Shown piece after piece: positions 26,001-36,819 of a stretch of DNA of 64,000 nt. The notes beneath the pieces were generated by a model, which had not been told where the DNA came from, searched no databases, and was given only the letters and a program-made list of their open reading frames with translations. Made by a program: the position numbers and the translations under genes. The DNA is from Hyposmocoma kahamanoa (Eukaryota; Arthropoda; Insecta; Lepidoptera; Cosmopterigidae). The stretch lies in assembly GCF_003589595.1 (NCBI RefSeq), contig NW_020656077.1, forward strand, positions 3,444,782 to 3,508,781, written 5' to 3'. The number at the start of each line of letters is the position of its first letter. Position 1 is the first letter of the stretch.

Positions 26001-29000
26001 TCTCAACTCTCATCTACGACATCACATCGAACACAATTAATTGTCTTTCAGTCTTCATATTAGAAATTGTAATTAAAAAATTGTATTATGTTAAAGATCG
26101 CATTAAATATCCTAATTGCAAATCAAATAGATCGCTTCATTGAAGAGTTCCACCTGCCTCAAGACACGCAACTCAGAAACTGTTTGTTTTGTTGTATGTA
26201 AAAACTAGTGATGCAACGACTTCTGCTTTCGCAAGTTCCGCAAACTTTTTCACATCTGTTTCCATTTATGCTTCAGCAATTTTTGTAGCGTAACTTTAAT
26301 CTGAAGTTAAGTTTACATCTTCCACAATGGATGTGGAGCGCGCGCGGATTGCTTGGTGGCAGACGAACATTTTTTAGCAGTTTTGCCTAAAGTGCAATTA
26401 TGAAACCAAAAACAAGTCCAATTTGGAACTATTTCGTGGATATCTTTGTAGTATTTACGCTTCCGCAGCTGCGTCTGTTTCCGCTAAGAATTTATTTTTG
26501 ACATCAGTTTCAGTAATGACACTATGCATCACAAATAAAATCTCGTAAGATTAAAATTAAAATTTATTGATAGATCAATGGTTCGAATCCTTATAACGAC
26601 ATGTACATAAGATTAATTTCTAAGCGACAAACATTCGAGAATGTTTCCTCTCTCTCTTTCTTCCTGCATGTCGAAGATTGTTCACAACCCTTGGAAACTT
26701 TTTTATATTGAGCGTGAAGTGAAGTTGTGTTTTATAATGTCATAATGTGTGGACGGTAAATGTGCAAAAACGTACTTGGATGTGGCAGTTATATTTTGCC
26801 GCTAGCTCCGCAAGTTTCTTCATCAGCTCATTGTCGCAACTAAGTGCGAATCGCGGAGAAATGACGGGGGAAATCAGGTCATTCTGAAACATGTGTAAAC
26901 ATGTTTATTTGCAGGAACTTAATGGTGATTTTCTTAAATGTTTCATATAGTATAAAAATAACTCACGTCGAAAGCAAGAACTTTCTCAACGAATTTTGTA
27001 CTATCATCCACTTCTCTTTCAGTATCATTGTAGTAACCGGATTGGTTCTTCATATTCATGCTGACCTTGCCAATGAGAGCTCGTTGTCTGAGATTCACAG
27101 CGCTTTTCACTAGCTCCATTGTTCCACCAAGATCAAGTGAACCGAAGTAACATGCTGTCGTAGTACCATTGGTCAGTAGTCGGCGCTGAAAAGTATAAAG
27201 TTTTTACATTAGTGTATCACATAAAATTGCTTTGTCAAGACATATAACTCTGTGGATTTACATTTGCCAAGTTGTATTGAAATCGGTTACCAGAAAGTGT
27301 GCGAAACAGATTAATGTAATAATAGACTTACCACTACTTGAGAGTAAACATTACTGGCATATTCAGTTGCTGCAAATTGGCTTTCTAGAGGGAATGTGTA
27401 TTTTTCCAGCCATTCTAGCAGAGGGCGGTCCAAACCTAGACCAAGATTGGGAAACTGTGGGCCATGTGTGTGGCAATCAACAAAACCTGGCATCAGGAAC
27501 TGATCGCTCTGCAATTTTATTATGTGAAAACCCCTAAAGGCGTCCTGTGCTTCGAGCTTCACGAATTCTCTTGATGTTCCCTTACGGATAATCTGTGATT
27601 GCAACAATACATTTTATTTAGCTCTAGTGAAAATGTTGGTAAGGCTGTAGAATCAATTCTCAAGATTTTTCAGCTTAGTGTTGAACATATCGAGTTCTTA
27701 GGTTTTCGCGATTGTTACACATAGGAAATGAAACTATTTTCCCATGGTCACAGTTGACATGGGACCTGCAAAGGGCTCGAAACTTCGGTTTGTTTGAAAA
27801 AACAAATATACGCGATTTTAAATCCGGAAAAATAGTTTCATTTCCTTAGTGTTGAACAATTTAAGAACTGCTGAGGATGCCTCATAGAGGCAAAATATAT
27901 GTCCGGTATATATGTATGGAGGCAGTGTTTTAGACTGTAGTTGCGCTTCTGTTATTTGTTTTATTAATTTTATGCAGAGGGAGAGGGGTGAGAATATTAA
28001 CAGCACGACAAAAATATTAAGTGCAACTATTTTGCACAGTATACTTCCATTTTTATAAACATGGACTTCCACAAAGTAATGCCTGGGGGCCTACCACAAC
28101 CTCTTAAAACAACATTACTTTAACCTTACATTGAGTTATCGTACCATGACGCGATTAAAGTAAGCTTTACTTTTTTTTTTACACTTTACTGCAGTAATTT
28201 TTACAAGTTATTATTATTGGTACTGCATGATTGACAACCGCGCTGTCAGTCGAAAACAAACGAAGACACTCTGTATGTGATTTTAACGCCCTACAGGTGC
28301 TGACACTTTATAGCGCGAACCCGACGTCCATTTATTGGTAGGTCAATGGGCCATACATATAGGGAAAGATTAGAAATGTGGACCAGAAAAATAACAGAAT
28401 GGTTACCAAGAGAAAATGCTAAGAGGAAAAGAGGTTGACACTTTAAAAGATGCTCCAATGACTTCTAGAAACTAGCTGGACCTCTATGGACTACGCTGAC
28501 AATAGACATAGCCAGATGGATAGAGCTGGAAGAGATCTGTGTCTTCAGGATGCGTTGATGTTATAGATTAAGTAATTCATTAATATAAATTATCACTATA
28601 ATATAAATAAATAAAAAATGCAAAATAAATAACTTAATCTTATTACTTATGTATGAATTCTGCTTATTCTTATATCTTTATAATGAAATAAACCACTAAA
28701 TTTAAAATACTTTTTCTTCTTTTAAACATCATGGCCCCATCGAAGTAATTGATGATTTTGCCAATGTCAAGTTGAGGAACACACGCGTTTTTACTCAAAA
28801 ATTTACGAATTTCGACAGAATTCACTGTGAGGAGATTCTACAATGACAGAGAGAACCTACACAGACTATTACAGAAACAATTTGTTTTTGTTAATAAATT
28901 TACACAGCACATGCACAAAGGGAGAATAGACTAACGTTAGGAGGAAGTTGATATTAACTTCGTCCTAAAATAAATCTTTGAGAAACGCAGTTAGTTGTCA

Positions 29001-29248
29001 AGCGTAATTTTGGCCATGTTTGTTCTTACATTTTTCCCATATGCGCTTAGGATGCAATTTAAATTATATTAATCTTTTGCAGGCCTAGTGAGCCAATCGT
29101 ATTTGGGTAGTCGCAAAAATAATGTGTAATGTTTAATAATGTGTCTTACCTTGCCATCTTCAATAATCAGATAACCAGGAACTACCTCCAAACTATTCAA
29201 TCCTGTCGATGATACTAAAGTTCCAAAAATTATCAAGTTTTCCACCAT
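17093..29248 (-). CDS. GDA: Guanine deaminase, complete eight-exon gene
   Basis: Hydrolyses guanine to xanthine and ammonia in the cytosol (purine catabolism); the fly relative also deaminates dihydropterin. Exons complement(29150..29248, 27332..27592, 26967..27185, 26776..26883, 25729..25836, 21608..21773, 19028..19174, 17093..17331), all with GT-AG borders and consistent phase. They total 1347 nt, 448 residues, close to the usual ~450. Start MVENLIIFGTLVSSTGLNSL. Metal ligands of the amidohydrolase fold are visible: H74 and H76 (VDCHTHGPQ), H231 with catalytic E234 (SHISE), H270 (MAHAVHL) and D321 (GLGTDVSGG, split across exons 6 and 7). Substrate-region blocks LLTNGTTTACYFG, SPRFALSC and HCPASNTRL are intact. 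The C-terminus ends VYVKGHLVKNGWTVV. A partial twin lies at 2.6-8.8 kb on the same strand. Introns 2-7 carry MITEs. Identity is secure; activity is inferred. Confidence 0.96.
17332..19027. other. Intron 7 of guanine deaminase
   Basis: AT-rich. Short frames at 17665-17859 and 18002-18289 (minus) show no domain. A small patch of AAAT tetranucleotides lies near 18650. Nothing coding recognised. Confidence 0.6.
19375..19740 (-). repeat. Probable LINE 3' region, reverse orientation
   Basis: Begins with a GATA-like simple repeat and 'taaatggcttatttatcaca', and ends with 'gacgttttccttcaccg', a phrase frequent in reversed LINE 3' parts of moth genomes. No reading frame survives. The class is uncertain. 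Confidence 0.4.
19972..20390. mobile_element. Tc1/mariner-type MITE with ~58-bp TIRs and TA target
   Basis: Starts CAGCGTGTCCCAAAATTCAA and ends with the inverse TTGAATTTTGGGACACGCTG. The pairing extends through 'cgggcgctggagggtgga' and 'tccaccctccagcgcccg'. Both sides have TA, as expected for Tc1/mariner insertion. The middle is AT-rich and non-coding. It lies in intron 6 of guanine deaminase. Confidence 0.9.
20410..21185 (+). mobile_element. hAT-type MITE family A, host copy split by a younger family A copy
   Basis: The two segments 20410-20554 and 21033-21185 align in order with the family A element at 14086-14577 ('gacgactgcgctccgattgg', then 'atttaattaccgatg', 'caccgaatggaacagc', 'attacaataaatacag'). 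They are separated by the complete, oppositely oriented insertion at 20555-21024. The host copy is truncated at its 3' end. Confidence 0.85.
20555..21024 (-). mobile_element. hAT-type MITE family A, inserted into its own family
   Basis: 470 bp with ends CATCGAGTATATAACC and GGTTATATACACGATG. It is flanked by GCTGTAAT on the left and GTTGTAAT on the right, an 8-bp duplication with one mismatch. It is inverted relative to the family A copy it interrupts. No coding capacity. Confidence 0.87.
21385..21500 (+). repeat. RTE-type LINE 3' end fragment
   Basis: 'taggagacctgtgcccggca' followed by 'gtgggacgtataaa' and a 'gacgatgagtg' tail matches the conserved RTE 3' terminus. No coding part is attached. 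Confidence 0.65.
21958..22140 (+). repeat. Dispersed repeat, family D
   Basis: 'aaccgacttcaaaaaggagg' opening and 'aattcgactgtatgt', 'gtgaaccgattttcaagatt' and 'cacctctaagggtgg' interior. An inverse relative is at 54913-55075. The opening phrase is very common in Lepidoptera genomes. Confidence 0.7.
22935..23257. repeat. MITE-like inverted repeat, 41-bp near-perfect arms
   Basis: Left arm 22935-22975 and right arm 23217-23257 are reverse complements with one mismatch ('acaacttttgttccatgac' versus 'gtcatggaacaaaagttgt'). Between them is a GC-richer patch (23075-23150) unlike the AT-rich surroundings. Confidence 0.85.
24645..24722 (-). repeat. tRNA-like SINE head
   Basis: On the minus strand: an A-box-like GTAGCTCAGTAGGGAGAGC and a B-box GGTTCGAATCC at normal tRNA spacing. 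The anticodon arm does not fold cleanly and the acceptor stem does not close, so a functional tRNA is unlikely. The downstream body ('caccatctgtgagaaac') is shared with the element at 48.05-48.24 kb. Confidence 0.65.
27688..27844. mobile_element. Family E short copy with 14-bp target duplication
   Basis: 157 bp beginning 'tatcgagttcttaggttttc' and ending 'aaatagtttcatttc', flanked by identical CTTAGTGTTGAACA copies (27674-27687 and 27845-27858). It lies in intron 1 of guanine deaminase (between exons 1 and 2). The ends are partly inverted (ggaaatgaaactattttcc and its reverse). A 14-bp duplication is more typical of target-primed retroposition than of a hAT or mariner MITE, so the class is unclear. 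Confidence 0.8.
28236..28350 (+). repeat. Family B hAT MITE, truncated copy
   Basis: Matches the right half of the 228-bp element ('cgcgctgtcagtcga', 'cgcgaacccgacgtccat', ending 'ggtaggtcaatg'). The left half is missing. Confidence 0.75.
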
Positions 29249-29418
29249 TTTCGTGGGTTAAGGTTAATTAACAGCACAATTACCTATTACTTTTAATGAG
29301 CGATCTAATTAAGGTTGTACGTATATATCGCTGCCATATACACGTGCACTTTTGATAAGAAAGATGACAGTAATTGAAATTGAAAATACAGTAGAACAAG
29401 GTCACCCGCTCCAGAAGT

Positions 29419-30145
29419 TAGGGATGCACATTACGATTCGATTTGTTTGAAGATCGATTAAATTGCATACGATCTAGCGATTTTATGAATAGAGAAATTT
29501 CAATGCATTGACTTACAATTATATGGACGTCGGGTCCGCGCTAAAAAGTGTCCGCACTTGTAAGGCGCTAAAATCGTATACAGAGCGCCAAACTCCGCTT
29601 TAGTCTTCATTTGTTCGACTGACAGCGCGACACTGCGATGACATTACAATTTAAATTTCGAATAGGTTGACTTGGGACATTTTTTTCGTGGTTTTTGTAT
29701 TAGACCCGTCGTCCATTTATTTGTAAGTCAATGTTTCAATGCGAAATTTTTAAGCGAATCGATTCACAATTAAGGCGAATCGAATCGTCTAGATCGTATT
29801 CATAATTTAAACATAAGTCTCATTTTGTTAATAATTTCTTCAAGTACAGGAAAGGAAAATAAAGAGAAGGACAATGCTTTAGACATTAAGCTAAATGACA
29901 TTATTATTGAAAAGTTTAGTTACATCTAAAGGCTTGGCATCTGTGAAAAGCCAAAAAAATATTTGCATATATATTATTATGGAAATTAAATCATGTAATA
30001 GAGGTGTTTTATTTGTAACAAATTTTGAAACAATTTTTATGACATAGATTCAAGAGCATACGGTTCGATCCGTGGATCAATGCAGTGGTATAAGGTCCAT
30101 TACGATCCAAAAAATCAATTCAAAGCAAAAAATCGTGCATCCCTA
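29419..30145. mobile_element. Non-autonomous hAT element interrupted by a family B MITE
   Basis: Ends TAGGGATGCAC at the left and GTGCATCCCTA at the right. It is flanked by CCAGAAGT (29411-29418) and CCAGAAAT (30146-30153), an 8-bp duplication with one mismatch. The interior is rich in 'cgattcga' style phrases and non-coding. The 228-bp family B MITE at 29506-29733 is inserted inside. It lies about 170 bp upstream of the guanine deaminase start codon. Confidence 0.87.
29506..29733 (-). mobile_element. hAT-type MITE family B, complete copy with 8-bp TSD
   Basis: 228 bp, ends CATTGACTTACAA and TTGTAAGTCAATG, flanked on both sides by TTTCAATG. Inverse orientation relative to the 14.8 kb copy and nested in the hAT element at 29419-30145. 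Confidence 0.92.
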
Positions 30146-30229
30146 CCAGAAATATTCTATGCGCTCGACACGTCCGTCGCGAAGTTGCCGGAATTGGGTT
30201 GACGTTTTTTCGGATGTCAAGCGTTAGGC

Positions 30230-30565
30230 CTGATTCAGACGACAAGCATTAGACGCGCTTTCAACACGCGTCAATAGGTGACTACAATTAGATACTTGCG
30301 AATACGTTCGTGTTGTTGTAAGCGTGCTTTACAAAAACGCGCGTTTCGTGCTTGTCTACGTTTGTCATGTGAACCGACTTTTAGACGCGCGCTTACAACT
30401 ATTACGACTTTTGTTCAAAATTCGACGTTGGTATTCACGTGCTGACGCGCATTTAACGCGCGCTAAATGCACGTTGGCATGTGAACTATGGCACGGCTAC
30501 TTATGAAAATTTGTGTAGATGAAAGAGAACGTGTTAGCAAAACGAGCGTGTATTAACGCCTAGCA
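30230..30565. repeat. GC-rich MITE-like repeat
   Basis: A 'gacgcgc' / 'acgcgcg' dominated block with loosely inverted ends (cctgattcagac at left, gtgaaccgactc at right) and an internal 'catgtgaaccgac' repeated twice. Non-coding. Boundaries are approximate and I see no clear target duplication. Confidence 0.45.
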
Positions 30566-32662
30566 TGTGAACCGACTCTTATATCGCCGCACTCTGTCTG
30601 TCACTTGATGAGTTAGTATGAATTCCCGTTTTAAAGTCACGTGAAACTCACTACATTCGGATCGTGAAATTTTAATAATGCATTGTTAAAATAGGGACGA
30701 TGGCGAGTGTCTGTTTAGGAGATTACAGTGGAAGATACATATACTATATTGATGAAAATATGTACGTAAATACCAATTTATAATTTGATATGGATAATAT
30801 AATATATTATAGGAGCGAAGGGTTCGACCCTGAGAATAACCAACCGCTGGAAAAAATAACACTACCTAATATAGAGCATAGTGTAGTAAAGTTGTATTTG
30901 GAAGTTAGGTAAGTATATTATATTTATAAAAAATTAAACATGAAAATGCTCGAAGATAATCTTCTCGCTCGGAAATTTCCATGTCGAATAGTCTTTCAGT
31001 ATTACCATCATGCATAACATTAGCATTACTCCGCATCTTCGAAAGATTATTAAATGTGCAATAGTGCATAAGTTTATAGTTTGTTTCTCGTGTCGTAAGT
31101 AATTCCATCCGCTGTCCATCATTCAGCCATAAGAGATTTGTATATAGTTTTGATGTGGTTTGAAATATAAAACTCCGAAACGATTGTTTTACTCAGTCAT
31201 TAGGTTATTGCGTCGTATAGATTCAGTATCTCTGACCTTTTCAATAGCCCTTTCGGACCGGCTCCGAAACTACTTGGAATTTATCCGAAAAAAAATTATA
31301 TCTACCTGAAATTGACCCGTAGATGACGAATTTGAGGACAATTTTCCATTTTCCGCCCGCCATATTGGAAAACTTTGCCCCGCACAATTGTATTAACTTT
31401 GACCCTTTATAACAGAAATACGATTATATTTAGATGGGCCTTCATATATATTTGAGTAAAATATAACAACAATAATTTTGTTATAATTCTTATTTATTTG
31501 GTGTCATTTGAAGACATTTCTTACATGCAAAATCAACAAACAGTCTTAAAATGTACCTATTCTAATAGTGCTTTTTAAGAATTGTTATTTAATAAGTCTC
31601 ACCGTGTCCTCTCGTGTAAAATATTTCTCAAAACATTGAGTGGGTGTTACTGCCGAATTTACATTAGGGAAATAATTCCTGGCATCGACGCTTCTTCTTC
31701 GTCCATCGGTGCGTATTTAGAGATACGCCATCAACAGACTCGTCTTTCGATTTTGAGGATGAGCACCCGTCAGCATCACGACGTTCCTGGGAGTTTTTGT
31801 TTCAGGTGTCGAAATCGTCTTTCGAAAAAACCGAAAAAAGCGTGAAAAGAGTAAGCACAAAAGTTGTACTTGGCCGCAGGTCGTAACAATTGTGTTGCAA
31901 AAAATCATCAATATTTTTTTGCAAGCTAGATAGTTATTAACATGATGTTTTTGACTTTGTAGGAGTGCGTTCGTTTCTCCTGTTAATTCGGGACTCGAAC
32001 CCGAACTACGTATACTTGAAACTATGACAAGAAAGCGAAAGGAAGGAAGAAAGATACGTGGAAGCTAATGTATAATATTATTGAAAGGAATAAAAAGGAA
32101 TTTTACTTAAAGAAATTAAGAAATTACAAGAAAAGCGTAAAAATACAAAGCAGTATAAGAATTAGAAAGAGCGTCTGTTTCCAAAGCGAGAAGCAAGCAG
32201 AGTGCTCGGTGCTCGGCGCGCAGTGCTGGGTTTTGAAGCGATGAGGTGCATGAGGCGGGGCGACCGCCGCGGGAGTCGGCTGGCTTGCGAGGGCAACGAG
32301 TGATGTGCAGGCGCGGCGCCGACGTCACTAATCCTACGATGTGCAGGCGCCGACGTCATTGATCGTATGATGTTGGTGTGGCCTCACTTGCATAAGCGAT
32401 AGCGTTTTGCTTATGCAATGTGCGCCACAACTTAATCACATTACTTAAATATTTAATGTATTATTGCGTTTAGGGGTTAAAAAACAGTATTCCAAACGAA
32501 AAAGCAAAAATCAAATACTCACGATCCAAAAAGGTGGGCCCGCTCAAATCCGTCCGAAATAATATGTTGATGCTCGCAAGGAGACTAGTCGATGCACTAA
32601 TTTTAAATGAAAGGCAAAAGTTCGTCTAACGCGCATTCGTGTGACGAAGGCCCCGTTTAGAA

Positions 32663-32712
32663 TTTTCCAAACGAAACTGTTCTACCTAGAAGAGTTTCGT
32701 TTGGAAAATTAT
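32663..32712. repeat. Short perfect hairpin
   Basis: Arms AATTTTCCAAACGAAACT and AGTTTCGTTTGGAAAATT, 18 bp each, separated by 14 bp. Confidence 0.85.
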
Positions 32713-32839
32713 TCTTATAAACCAATCAATCGTGTGTGGCTAGGTTCGAAAGGGAAGGGGGAAAGAAGCTCAAGCTACCTATCTTCTACTAACAACTATC
32801 GCCAATACGTGTGTATGCAATTTCAGTCTCGACCTGGGA

Positions 32840-32981
32840 CCTTGCCATGAACTCTTATTACCATTCAGTTTAGGACCTAAAATGAATCGTTGTGATACAG
32901 CGCCACATGAAGTGTATATCACCATTCCGCTTTTTAGACGTTACGAACCTATACTGAACTGTAATAAGAGTTCATGGTAAG
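32840..32981. repeat. 22-bp inverted repeat pair
   Basis: 'ccttgccatgaactcttatt' at the left and its reverse complement 'aataagagttcatggtaagg' at the right, with about 97 bp between them. Only one mismatch is seen. Probably the ends of a small MITE. Confidence 0.8.
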
Positions 32982-33124
32982 GCCCCTGTAGTTTTGTTTG
33001 AATTGTTTTTTTGATATTCGCCAGGTGTTCGCTCAAAGTTGCAAAGGCACATTTGAGTTTGAGGGACAATTGTCCAGTGCCTTAAACGCAAATATGAATT
33101 CATGGTAGTTTTATAACAGTAGAG

Positions 33125-33335
33125 TTCCTTGTGCTGAGTTCGTCCAGGGAAGTATCTCACCTATTTCTGCCGCCAGGCAGTAATGTGATGCATTACTGCA
33201 TTCCGGTTTCGAAGGTTATGGGTACTGGTGAAATTACAGACACATGGGACTAGTCAACTTATGTCTCAGGGTGACGCGTAGTGGCAGTTCCCCTCACATC
33301 TTTATGATTTAAAGCTCTGAGTAGCACTACACACA
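33125..33335 (-). repeat. Dispersed repeat, family C copy
   Basis: Shares 'gttcgtccagggaagt', 'cttatgtctcagggtgac' and 'tttaaagctctgag' with the 15.4 kb copy. Non-coding. Confidence 0.7.
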
Positions 33336-35271
33336 CCCAATATAATATACACAATATTATAGTAAATGAATGTTTTAGTTATTTTCATTATGATAAATTT
33401 GAGACCTAAAGACCGTAATCTAAAGAAACTAAATTGAAACAATAATACATATACAATAGAAGGAGGAGGCTTAAAATAAGATGATTATATAATTTAACTC
33501 CAAAAATTAATGTTGAACATAGCAGCCTTAACTCATTACTTATATCTGCGTTGATGGCACTAAATGAAGTTTTCCGAATGTGTAAACTCATAATAGCATT
33601 CAACACAATGGGTGAAAGTTAGATTTATATACCTATTATATACGTCGGAGGCAGTGAATGCGTTATTGATTTATCTCACAAACAAAAGTTTTCATTAGAT
33701 GAGCCCATGTTAGACCTTCAGATAGAACAGACAGAATCTACATGAAATGAAGCAAGACCTGGTTGTATGTCTCACTTTGCATACTGGGCAACTTTTGGTC
33801 ACTGCGTTTAATCTTTCATTTCAAGATATACAAATCTTGTTGACTAAGTTGACTTTGTGATTTATGCAATGCAACTTGAGATTTTATGTTACGACTAAGA
33901 GGGAGTACACAAAAAATTGAGTTTGACCAATATGCTGAACTTATTATATTTATTACTGTCATGTATTATTATATGCATTTGTCAGTATTAAATCTATATA
34001 CAAAATATATTATTACTAAATATCATGCAGTGTATTTGTTTAAAATACGTGCGTCTATTAGAAGATATTATTTGGTTGTATCCCCTTCTTAGTATACATT
34101 GGCTTATAATTTTGTCACTGTAATTTTATGAGCTAAAAAGAATATTTTATTTAATCATTCACTCAATTTGTACTGATGGACATAATATCAAGAAAACGTG
34201 ATAATATCTGTGATAATATCAAGAAAACGTGACGTTCCCGATATGTAGAGCACCTAAACAGAATTAGGTATTACGTACGTAAGGTGTATTAACTAAAACT
34301 TTATTTTTGATTTCGGTAATGTATTTATTAAAATCGTTTAGTCACTTTAAATAAGATTAACATCAATAACAGTAATAACGGAGAACGAACGTTCAAGAGA
34401 AACTCAAAATAATTCTAGTTTAGTTATATTAAATTGCATTTTGTAAAAGTTTGAAAGCATGTAACAAAATACAATCAGTACTTACATACAATACAGGAAG
34501 GAAAACATGAAATAAGGGAATGTGTGTTAAAATCCCTAAAGTTTCTGATACATGTAAATTAACTATTTCACGAGCTTTGATTGACTCTACATAACTATTT
34601 ACAGTATACTGTAAATGAAGCCTTATCCAGGCAGGACTTTAGTGTTATGTTGAGTCATCGGAGGCAAAGCGGGGAAAACTGTTTTGTTAGATTAAATGAT
34701 TTAGGTATTTATTATTGAATAACGGTCTTACAAAAAATATATGATACACCTAAGGATATTGTCAAAAGAGTGTGTAATTTGTTACACGATAGGATGAGCT
34801 TTGCCCGAACATCTAAAAACGTGAAAATTGTCTAAAATAAAGTCTAAAACGGGTTATTTAAGATTAAATACCTAACTTTAATTTTTATACGGAGATATCT
34901 CTCTCTAAGTACTACAGAAAACCTGCAAAATTTTAGTTTTCAACTGAAGCCTCGTAGTTATTAAATTCACATTTATCCAGAAAATTTTAAAGCTGCCCAG
35001 CGGTTTAGCGACATGCCGCACCACCAGCTGCCCCGTCAGTCGTCATCGGGCGCTTGTGAACGTTTGATCCGTGTAAATTTTTCTCCGTCTGTTTCAGCTT
35101 ATTTCATTCATAATAATTTTCAGCGCGCGGCTAGCAAGACGCGAGAAGCGGCCCTCCCACACCTCACCTCCTAAAATCTAGGATTACGTACAAATACCTC
35201 GCCTTAAAATTAACTTGTAAAGAAAAACATCATTATAATAATTATTAGTAAACTATTATTTTTGTTTACAG

Positions 35272-35507
35272 ACCATGTTATCACGAGGGCCCTCGCCTTG
35301 CGACGCTCATTTTGTAGAGGATTTGGTGCCATGATCCGTCGCGAGCATGCTCCGAGCCGCTTTTCCAATGAAGGAAAATACCAGAACGAGCACTGTTTAC
35401 CCAGAACTTGGAGTTCGAGAATACAGCACGGGCCAGTTCTTCTTCGAGGCAGTTTCGACTGCGATGCGCGTCATCCAAAGCCTGAGAAAATTAATTGATA
35501 TTCACCG
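35272..35507 (+). pseudogene. Unrecognised exon-like segment with one in-frame TGA
   Basis: A GC-richer island in AT-rich DNA, preceded by a good acceptor (tttttgtttacag, ending 35271) and followed by GTATGT at 35507. One frame reads TMLSRGPSPCDAHFVEDLVP, then a TGA at 35331-35333, then SVASMLRAAFPMKENTRTST, VYPELGVREYSTGQFFFEAV and STAMRVIQSLRKLIDIH. Its residue composition looks protein-like, but I do not recognise a family. Frames on the other strand are also open, so chance is possible. A second GC-rich island with an ATG (MPHHQLPRQSSSGACERLI) lies at 35011-35070. It could be an exon of a decayed or lineage-specific gene. Confidence 0.3.
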
Positions 35508-36044
35508 TATGTAATGTTATAAAAGTGATTGCTTTGTCTCGGTGCAAAAGTCTTCCAGAAAAACATCTTGTGGCTTTTTATTCGGTGGCGCAATTATTAC
35601 TATTAGTACTTATTTATTATGGTGATTCTAATATTAGGTAATATTAGTCCATCCACTAAATTTACTGCCCTCTTAAGTATTTGCTAAACAAGTTACATAT
35701 TATTTTGGTATTAATAGAGTTTTATAGTATTAATTCCGGTGAAAATGTGACAGACAATAATATGAGGAATAAAAATTAACTAGCTGTTTGAAAGTAGTCT
35801 TCGTAAAGTCTCCATAAGTTTCTGTAACAAGATTCCGGTTGATATTTAAAATTTGCTATTTACGTGGTTTAAAAGTATTGTGAAACACAACTTTATATTA
35901 AATGTTATTAATATTATACAACTTCTGCGTACTTGCATGACAAAAATCCGTGGTAGTGACCTGTTTAGCTCTTTCAGGTACTCTCGATTTATGTTTAAAT
36001 TAAGTATTGTAATGATAAATGTATTCAAATGTATATTTACGAAG

Positions 36045-36178
36045 AGCAACCCCTAGAGTTTCTTGCTCATTCGTCTCAGGGGAATCTGCCTTACGAATGA
36101 GCAGTAGAGTTTAATCAGTATGACGATTTCAAGTGTAATTTGCTTACCTATTAAATATAGATTTGAGTTTGACTTTAC
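36045..36178 (+). repeat. CR1/jockey-like LINE 3' end
   Basis: 'agagtttcttgctcattcgt', 'cttacgaatgagcagtagag' and 'gatttcaagtgtaatttg', ending 'gatttgagtttgactt'. This is the same 3' terminus as the longer copy at 52.97-53.09 kb and the one running off the right end of the window. Confidence 0.75.
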
Positions 36179-36819
36179 AGCTCTTGCTCTTATATAAGTA
36201 AATATAGGTATATATTATTAATGTAATTGCCGATCTTTTAATTGAGACTTTTACCTAACAAAATTAGTTCTGTCTTTGTAAAAACAAACTCAAGAACTCG
36301 AATTCATTTCTATTTTTCCCGATACATAAGCGCCAAATTCCGCTAAAATACTTGCGACCCAACGGAAGGAATTGTGAGTGATCTTACACGAATGTGTTTC
36401 GTCTTTCGTTCGGTACCTTAAAAATTGAATTCTGGTATACACATACACACTATGCACATGTTACGTACGTATACCTCATCAATATTAACAAAAAGTAAAC
36501 GTTCGCGAGTTACGCGTATAGCTAATGAGGGTTCGCCAATTTTAGTTATTGACAAACTCATTCAGACTTTGGCGTTAGACATACGGTACTCTAATGCTAA
36601 TTATCTTGCATAACCGCAGATATCGTTTATAGGTACGCCGCTTTTGAATTCAAAGGTGAATTCTATAAAAACTAGCATTTCTGTAGGGACAATACCTACT
36701 TTACATACAGCCACTCGCAAATAATATTTTTGAAATTGCTGAATGAGATTAATACAAAATACTCTAAAAATCTGAACAGAGTACAAATTAAGAAAAACTT
36801 ATACTTGGTTAATGGCAGA

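Larger units (their letters stand above)
30566..34979. other. Gene-poor intergenic region
   Basis: No gene recognised. The minus-strand frame at 30905-31108 and the GC-rich block at 32160-32375 (repeated 'gatgtgcaggcg' and 'gccgacgtca') have no recognisable product. Two perfect or near-perfect inverted repeats and a family C copy lie within and are listed separately. A 24-bp tandem duplication around 'ataatatcaagaaaacgtga' is at 34185-34232. Confidence 0.5.

Noticed and set aside
30905..31108. Minus-strand frame reading MELLTTRETNYKLMHYC as a gene
   Set aside because: Short, AT-driven, no splice partners and no domain; overlapping frames are equally open.
31975..32025. LTR primer-binding-site-like sequence 'gggactcgaacccgaac'
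   Set aside because: It resembles a TpsiC arm, but I found no paired long terminal repeats or gag/pol sequence around it.
32116..32359. GC-rich minus-strand frames reading Ala/Arg/Pro/Ser-rich peptides
   Set aside because: Composition explains the open frames; two overlapping frames are open and a short internal repeat (gatgtgcaggcg) is present.
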